The position numbers and the translations under genes are program-made. A stretch of 64,000 nt of DNA from contig NZ_JAGEPF010000040.1 of assembly GCF_017573465.1 (NCBI RefSeq), forward strand, positions 26,243 to 90,242. The letters are read 5' to 3'. Shown here piece by piece: positions 60,023 through 64,000 of this stretch. The DNA is from Actinomadura violacea (GTDB lineage: Bacteria > Actinomycetota > Actinomycetes > Streptosporangiales > Streptosporangiaceae). Below the pieces are notes generated by a model. The model ran no database searches. It saw only the letters and a program-made list of their open reading frames with translations, and had not been told where the DNA came from. Numbering within the stretch: the first letter of the stretch is position 1; every line of letters begins with the position of its first letter.

Positions 60023-60451
60023 TCACACCGCGCGGCTCGCGCGCGGTCCGTCCAGCCCCCAGGAGACGATCCTGGTGGGAGTGATCCTGATGATCTCCCG
60101 TGACAGGGCGGGCAGGGGCGGCTCGTGGTCGGTCAGTGCCACCGCGGTGCCTCGGATCTCGATGCCCCGGGGCGCCCATGGGTCGACCGTCGCCAGGTCG
60201 TCCACGACGAAGGCGACTGTGCTGCCTTGCTGGATGTTGCGGAACTTCTTCGTCGCGCCCAGTGCGCCGCCGCCGATGACGATCGTGCCAGTGGCGGCGT
60301 CGACGAAGAAGTTGGTCGGGTTGTTCTGCAGCTGCCCCTCGGGTGAGACGGTGGCCAGCCGCCCGATGTCCTGCGTGGCCAGGTAGTCGAACTCTGCTCG
60401 GGTGAAGATGATGCACACGTCCTTCAGTCGAATCCCGTCGGGGGATGTCAT
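60023..60451 (-). CDS. PPOX-class F420/FMN-binding oxidoreductase
   Basis: 142 aa. LATQDIGRLATVSPEGQLQNNPTNFFVDAATGTIVIGGGALGATKKFRNIQQGSTVAFVVDDL is a split-barrel flavin/F420-binding fold, ending IIRITPTRIVSWGLDG. Such proteins reduce unsaturated substrates with F420H2. AGGGGGCTCTGC lies upstream. Confidence 0.87.
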   Translation of the reverse strand: MTSPDGIRLKDVCIIFTRAEFDYLATQDIGRLATVSPEGQLQNNPTNFFVDAATGTIVIGGGALGATKKFRNIQQGSTVAFVVDDLATVDPWAPRGIEIRGTAVALTDHEPPLPALSREIIRITPTRIVSWGLDGPRASRAV

Positions 60452-60690
60452 GTCTGCAGAGCCCCCTCAGCCTTCGATGTGTTCGGCTGCGGTGGGAGGC
60501 CGGGGTGGTGAGGACGCCTTCGAACGCATCGAGGACGGGCGTGTGCAGGCGGGTTCTCTGCATCCGGATGCGGTCGGGGCGCCGGGACAAGGCGGGCGCT
60601 GTCGGGGGCTTTGCGGCACGCGCGGCGAGATGCCCGTGCTGCGCCGAGAGTCGCCGCAGTACAGGCGCCTGCTGGATGCTTTCCTGGCGT

Positions 60691-61308
60691 CTACCTGCTG
60701 GAGGACTGCGGAGTGCCGGAGGCCCGGTCGTAGGTGAGGAAGGCAGCTCCGGTCTTGAGGACGGTGTGGTCGATGAGCTCCCAGGCGTTGGGCACGAAGA
60801 CCGTGCTCCGTCCGAAGAGGGGGATGCCGGAGCCGATGGTGAGCGGGCTGAGTTTGATGATCACGCGGTCGATCTCGCCGTACAGTGCGCCGGCCAGTTC
60901 CCCGCCGCCGACGAGCCAGATGTCTTTGCCGCCATCGCGCTTCAGTTCCCGTACCGTCGCCACCGGGTCACCGGCGACGAGTTCGACACCGGGGTCCGGG
61001 CTTTCGGTCAGTGTCCGGGAGAAGACCAGGTGCTTGAGGTGGGCGTAGGCGTTGGTCACGTCGGCAGCGAGGCCGACCTCATAGCTTTTGCGGCCTTCGA
61101 CGACGGTGTCGAAATGGGTGCCTTCGGCGGTGATACCGAGCGCGGCCCGGGCCGGCCCCGGCAGGGTCTCGGGGTACTCCCCGATGAGGTGCTGGATGTA
61201 GTCCTCGGACGGGGACCAGAAGCCGCCGGGGCCGCTGGGGTCGGAGCCGTCCGGGCCGGCGATGAAACCGTCGAGGGTGGAGGCGACGAAGTACACGAGC
61301 TTGCGCAA
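60691..61308 (-). CDS. dihydrofolate reductase family protein (RibD-C-like)
   Basis: 205 aa. RKLVYFVASTLDGFIAGPDG, GRKSYEVGL and DIWLVGGGELAGALYGEIDRVIIKLSPLTIGSGIPLFG are typical of actinobacterial DHFR-like proteins of the RibD C-terminal clade. Likely NADPH-dependent reductase of unknown substrate. Confidence 0.9.
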   Translation of the reverse strand: MRKLVYFVASTLDGFIAGPDGSDPSGPGGFWSPSEDYIQHLIGEYPETLPGPARAALGITAEGTHFDTVVEGRKSYEVGLAADVTNAYAHLKHLVFSRTLTESPDPGVELVAGDPVATVRELKRDGGKDIWLVGGGELAGALYGEIDRVIIKLSPLTIGSGIPLFGRSTVFVPNAWELIDHTVLKTGAAFLTYDRASGTPQSSSR

Positions 61309-61377
61309 GTCAGTCCTTTGTTGATCGGTCGGCGTGGATGGTGGGGTGCGCCGGTCGGGCCGGACCCAACCCCGGTG

Positions 61378-61968
61378 TCACTTCGTGGCTGCGGGGAACG
61401 GAGCGACGATGCGCTCCACTGCCTGAGTGACCAGTTCGTCGCGCTCGGCGTCTGTGAAGACATCCGGAAGTGTGAGCTGCTCAACGACCAGCCAGTTCAT
61501 GGCCAGATACATCAGCAGGACGGCGGTCGCGCCGCCGGGCAGGCCCGCGGTCTCATGCAGGGTGACGTTCTCATTGATGTCGGCGCGGACCTGCTCGGTG
61601 AGCAGCGCGCGCAGCTCCGGCCTTCTGGTGGCCTCCAGCCGAAGCTCCAGCATCGCCAGGTGCCCCGATCGAAAGGCGGCGACCCTGCCGACACTCTCCC
61701 GCAGCATCGTGCCGTACGACACGGCGTCCCGCGCCTGGTCGAACATCTCGGTGAGCGCGCCCTCGGCGGGCCTGAGCCGCTCGTAGACGCGGACGCCGGC
61801 CTGGACGAGCAGCTCGTCGCGGTTGCGGAAGTAGTTGGACGTGGTGCCGATGGGCACCCCCACCTCCTTGTCGAGGGCGCGCTGCGTCAGGCCCCGCGCC
61901 CCCTCGCGGGCGAGAACCTCGATGGCGCCGTCGAGCAGCGCGGCCCGACGGGCCGGATTCTGACGCAT
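61378..61968 (-). CDS. TetR/AcrR-family regulator
   Basis: 196 aa. N-terminal HTH (LLDGAIEVLAREGARGLTQRALDKEVGVPIGTTSNYFRNRDELL) and a C-terminal ligand-binding helical domain. Likely autoregulatory through GAAGTAC repeats just upstream, and probably controls the adjacent DHFR-like gene (70 bp downstream). Confidence 0.93.
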   Translation of the reverse strand: MRQNPARRAALLDGAIEVLAREGARGLTQRALDKEVGVPIGTTSNYFRNRDELLVQAGVRVYERLRPAEGALTEMFDQARDAVSYGTMLRESVGRVAAFRSGHLAMLELRLEATRRPELRALLTEQVRADINENVTLHETAGLPGGATAVLLMYLAMNWLVVEQLTLPDVFTDAERDELVTQAVERIVAPFPAATK

Positions 61969-61986
61969 CCCACACCTCTTCCCCGC

Positions 61987-62037
61987 TTGAAGTACTCAAA
62001 GTAAACCACGTCATTTGAAGTACGTCAACTGGAGTAC
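61987..62037. promoter_or_regulatory. TetR operator candidates with GAAGTAC repeats
   Basis: TTGAAGTACTCAA (61987-61999) is nearly palindromic; TTGAAGTACGTCAA (62015-62028) repeats it 28 bp later and TGGAGTAC (62030-62037) is a third half-site. All lie just upstream of the TetR gene, overlapping its probable promoter. Confidence 0.6.
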
Positions 62038-62345
62038 GGGTGCCGCGCGGATCCGGGGAGGCCGACGGCTGTCAGTTGCGGGGTGACCACGTGTGCCTCG
62101 GCCGGGCCAGCGATGTGGTCCAGTTCTTCGAACTCGATGACCTCGAACGCGGCCTGACGCGGTTCGGCGAAGCGGTCACGGATGCGGCGCGCGACGGCGC
62201 TTGCTCCCACGTAGTCATACGCTTCGGCATCCAGGTTCGCCGTCCGACGAGCCACACCAGACGACCTTCGGCCCCTTGAGTGCCGCCAGGACCCGGCATC
62301 GGATACACCAGGGTCGGGTCGGCGGGAGCGGACATCGCGCATCAT
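62025..62345 (-). pseudogene. possible frameshifted remnant
   Basis: The segment LDAEAYDYVGASAVARRIRDRFAEPRQAAFEVIEFEELDHIAGPAEAHVVTPQLTAVGLP (from about 62225 down) reads as normal coding in one frame. Upstream of it, LAALKGPKVVWCGSSDGEPG reads well in another frame, so one base gain or loss near 62230 would join them. No good start or RBS is seen in a single frame. It may also be chance. Confidence 0.3.
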
Positions 62346-62384
62346 CCTTCTTCGGGGAAGTGGGCGGGGAACATCAGATCTGCG

Positions 62385-63821
62385 TCAGGGAGTCGTGGTG
62401 TTCTCATGAACGCGCGGGGCCGGGCTCGCCGGCCGTGCGCGCTCGGTGCTCCGGATCAGCCACAGGCCCGTGAGCACGGCTGTGGCCAAGGTGACGGCGC
62501 CGGCCACGACGAAGGCGCTGTTGAGCCCCTCCTCGAAGGAGGCGCCACCGGACTGTCGGGTGCGGACGACGGCTCCGAGCACCGCGACGCCGAGGACCGC
62601 GCCGATCTGCCGGGTGGTGCTGATGACGCCCGACGCCAGGCCGCCCTCCTGCGGGGCGGCCGCCTGGATGGCGGCGCCGGTCAGCGGGGACATGGTCAGG
62701 GCGAAACCGATGCCGACGACGGCCAGCCGCCACCACACGTTCGCGTAGCCGGTGTCGGCGTGCACGAAGCCCAGGGCCAGCAGGCCCAGCCCGGCCAGCA
62801 TCAGGCCGGCGGTGACCATGATCCGGAAGCCGTACCGGGCGGCCAGCCGGCCCGCGAACGGGCTGACGATGACCATGGCGAGCGTGCCGGGCAGGGTCTG
62901 CACCCCGGCTCGCAGGATCGAGCTGCCCTGGACGTAGACGAAGAACTGGGAGAAGAAGAACGAGGAGCCCATGAGCGCGAACCCGACCACGACCATCGCC
63001 GTGTTGGAGACCGTGAACAGCCGTTGCCGGAAGAGCCGCAAGGGCAGCATCGGTGCCGGAACCCGCCCTTCGACGACCACGAAGGCGGCGAGGATCGCGG
63101 CCGCGGCGGCGAAGCTGCTCAGGATCACCGGCGAGGTCCAGCCGCGGGAGCCGCCCTCGATCAGCCCGTAGGTGAGCGCCCCCACGCCCAGGACGGACAG
63201 GACCGTTCCCGGGACGTCGATCGCCGGCGCGCTGGGGTTGCGGGACTCGTCCAGCGTGCGCAGGCCGGCGACCAGCAGGAGCGCGCCGACGGGCACGTTG
63301 ACGAGGAAGATGGCGGGCCAGCCGAAGGCCTCCACGAGGACGCCGCCGGCCAAGGGCCCGGCGGCCAGGCCGATCCCGCTGAGTCCGGCCCACAGCCCGA
63401 TCGCCCTGACCCGCTCGTGTGGAACCGGGTACGCGGCGGCGAGCAGGGTCAGCGAGGCGGGGCTCAGTGCCGCGGCGCCGATGCCCTGCAGCACCCGCCC
63501 GGCGATCAGCCAGCCGATCGTGGGCGCGGCCGAGCACAGGGCGGACGCGGCGGTGAACACCACGACGCCGGTCAGGAAGATCCTCTTGCGGCCGAAGCGG
63601 TCGGCGAAGACGCCGCCGGACAGCAGCAGCATGGCGACCAGCAGCACATAGGCGTCGACGATCCATTGCAGCCCGGTCAGCTGGGTGTGCAGTCGCTCCT
63701 GCATGTCGGGCAGCGCCGCCCCGACGATCGTGTTGTCGAGCAGCACCATGAACTGCCCCAGGCAGGTCACCGCGAGCAACGCCGCCCGGTTCTTTCCGGC
63801 CACTGGCGATACAGACGCCAT
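62385..63821 (-). CDS. DHA2-type MFS drug exporter
   Basis: 478 aa, about 14 TM segments. CLGQFMVLLDNTIVGAALPDMQERLH, LQWIVDAYVLLVAMLLLSGGVFADRFGRKRIF match the EmrB/QacA-type motif A. GGAGGAACG precedes ATG at 63821. Divergent from a TetR gene (63910) whose operator-like palindromes lie between them; drug export under TetR control is the simplest reading. Confidence 0.92.
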   Translation of the reverse strand: MASVSPVAGKNRAALLAVTCLGQFMVLLDNTIVGAALPDMQERLHTQLTGLQWIVDAYVLLVAMLLLSGGVFADRFGRKRIFLTGVVVFTAASALCSAAPTIGWLIAGRVLQGIGAAALSPASLTLLAAAYPVPHERVRAIGLWAGLSGIGLAAGPLAGGVLVEAFGWPAIFLVNVPVGALLLVAGLRTLDESRNPSAPAIDVPGTVLSVLGVGALTYGLIEGGSRGWTSPVILSSFAAAAAILAAFVVVEGRVPAPMLPLRLFRQRLFTVSNTAMVVVGFALMGSSFFFSQFFVYVQGSSILRAGVQTLPGTLAMVIVSPFAGRLAARYGFRIMVTAGLMLAGLGLLALGFVHADTGYANVWWRLAVVGIGFALTMSPLTGAAIQAAAPQEGGLASGVISTTRQIGAVLGVAVLGAVVRTRQSGGASFEEGLNSAFVVAGAVTLATAVLTGLWLIRSTERARPASPAPRVHENTTTP

Positions 63822-63829
63822 CGTTCCTC

Positions 63830-63900
63830 CTAATGCAGTCCGTGACTGCGTTAGAAACATAGACGATGGAACGCGTTAACGCAACTGGGAGCTGCGCTAA
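63830..63900. promoter_or_regulatory. pair of TetR operator palindromes
   Basis: CTAATGCAGTC-CGT-GACTGCGTTAG (63830-63854) and TTAACGCA..TGCGCTAA (63876-63900, arms match at 7 of 8) sit between the divergent MFS and TetR genes. They share the spacing and half-site (TTA.xGCA..TGC.xTAA), which makes them likely binding sites for the TetR regulator. Confidence 0.72.
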
Positions 63901-63909
63901 GGTGAGGGC

Positions 63910-64000
63910 ATGGAGGAACGAGAGCCGGCCCGGCGGCCCGGCGGACGCAGCGCCCGCGTCCGGGCGGCGGTGCACCAGGCCGTCACGGACCTGGTCGGCG
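63910..64000 (+). CDS. TetR-family regulator, N-terminal part
   Basis: 30 codons up to the window end: MEEREPARRPGG then RSARVRAAVHQAVTDLVG, the usual start of a TetR HTH domain. Truncated by the window. Divergent from the MFS exporter. Confidence 0.8.
   Translation, partial: MEEREPARRPGGRSARVRAAVHQAVTDLVG

Overview
GC-rich actinomycete DNA (roughly 70% GC, many GTG/TTG starts, ATGA/GTGA gene overlaps). DUF397 plus DUF5753/XRE plus RsbW-like ATPase modules, DHA2-type MFS pumps with TetR regulators, lasso peptide and ATP-grasp RiPP genes all fit Streptomyces, Nonomuraea, Actinomadura and relatives; the genus cannot be fixed from this window. No rRNA, tRNA or CRISPR array was seen.

Two parts. 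(1) About 7-53,560 is a plasmid- or ICE-like accessory region. Nearly all its genes are on the minus strand, in short coupled operons, often closed by a near-perfect hairpin. It carries an extra DNA polymerase III alpha subunit (dnaE), a MobC plus HxxxHxH relaxase module with a candidate oriT, a DUF1173 protein, three SSB-like OB-fold proteins, a RecT/YqaJ recombination pair, a large ParB-domain protein, DUF932, DUF4192 and DUF6573 proteins, an NPPY-type DNA methyltransferase, a PAPS-reductase-like protein, a YifB/ComM-like protein with an eroded ATPase site, and many small unknowns. (2) About 53,850-64,000 looks like ordinary chromosome: a HELGH protein, two MFS exporters, SnoaL-like, alpha/beta-hydrolase, PPOX and DHFR-like proteins and two TetR regulators.

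Peptide natural product loci sit inside the accessory region. At 26.3-30.5 kb is a class II lasso cluster (precursor, cyclase, RRE protein, B2 protease) followed by a PIMT-type methyltransferase. Next to it at 24.4-25.8 kb is a graspetide pair (precursor plus ATP-grasp ligase) with no methyltransferase of its own, so one PIMT may serve both. At 4.2-9.0 kb a separate operon (SAM methyltransferase, HExxH protein, 2OG-Fe(II) oxygenase, its degenerate paralog, a 69-aa peptide) next to a divergent HTH/TPR regulator looks like an undescribed peptide-modifying system.

The most unusual DNA signal is a family of four long imperfect palindromes (19463-19701, 22964-23163, 25813-26006, 53261-53551). Each begins 35-60 bp 5' of a minus-strand start codon. 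They share a small core (GTTTTC ... GAAAAG) with the same G-G mismatch, while the long arms differ between copies yet stay self-complementary within each copy. A fifth palindrome (16196-16358) has a related layout but another core. This conservation of structure rather than sequence suggests a folded regulatory, replication or recombination element.
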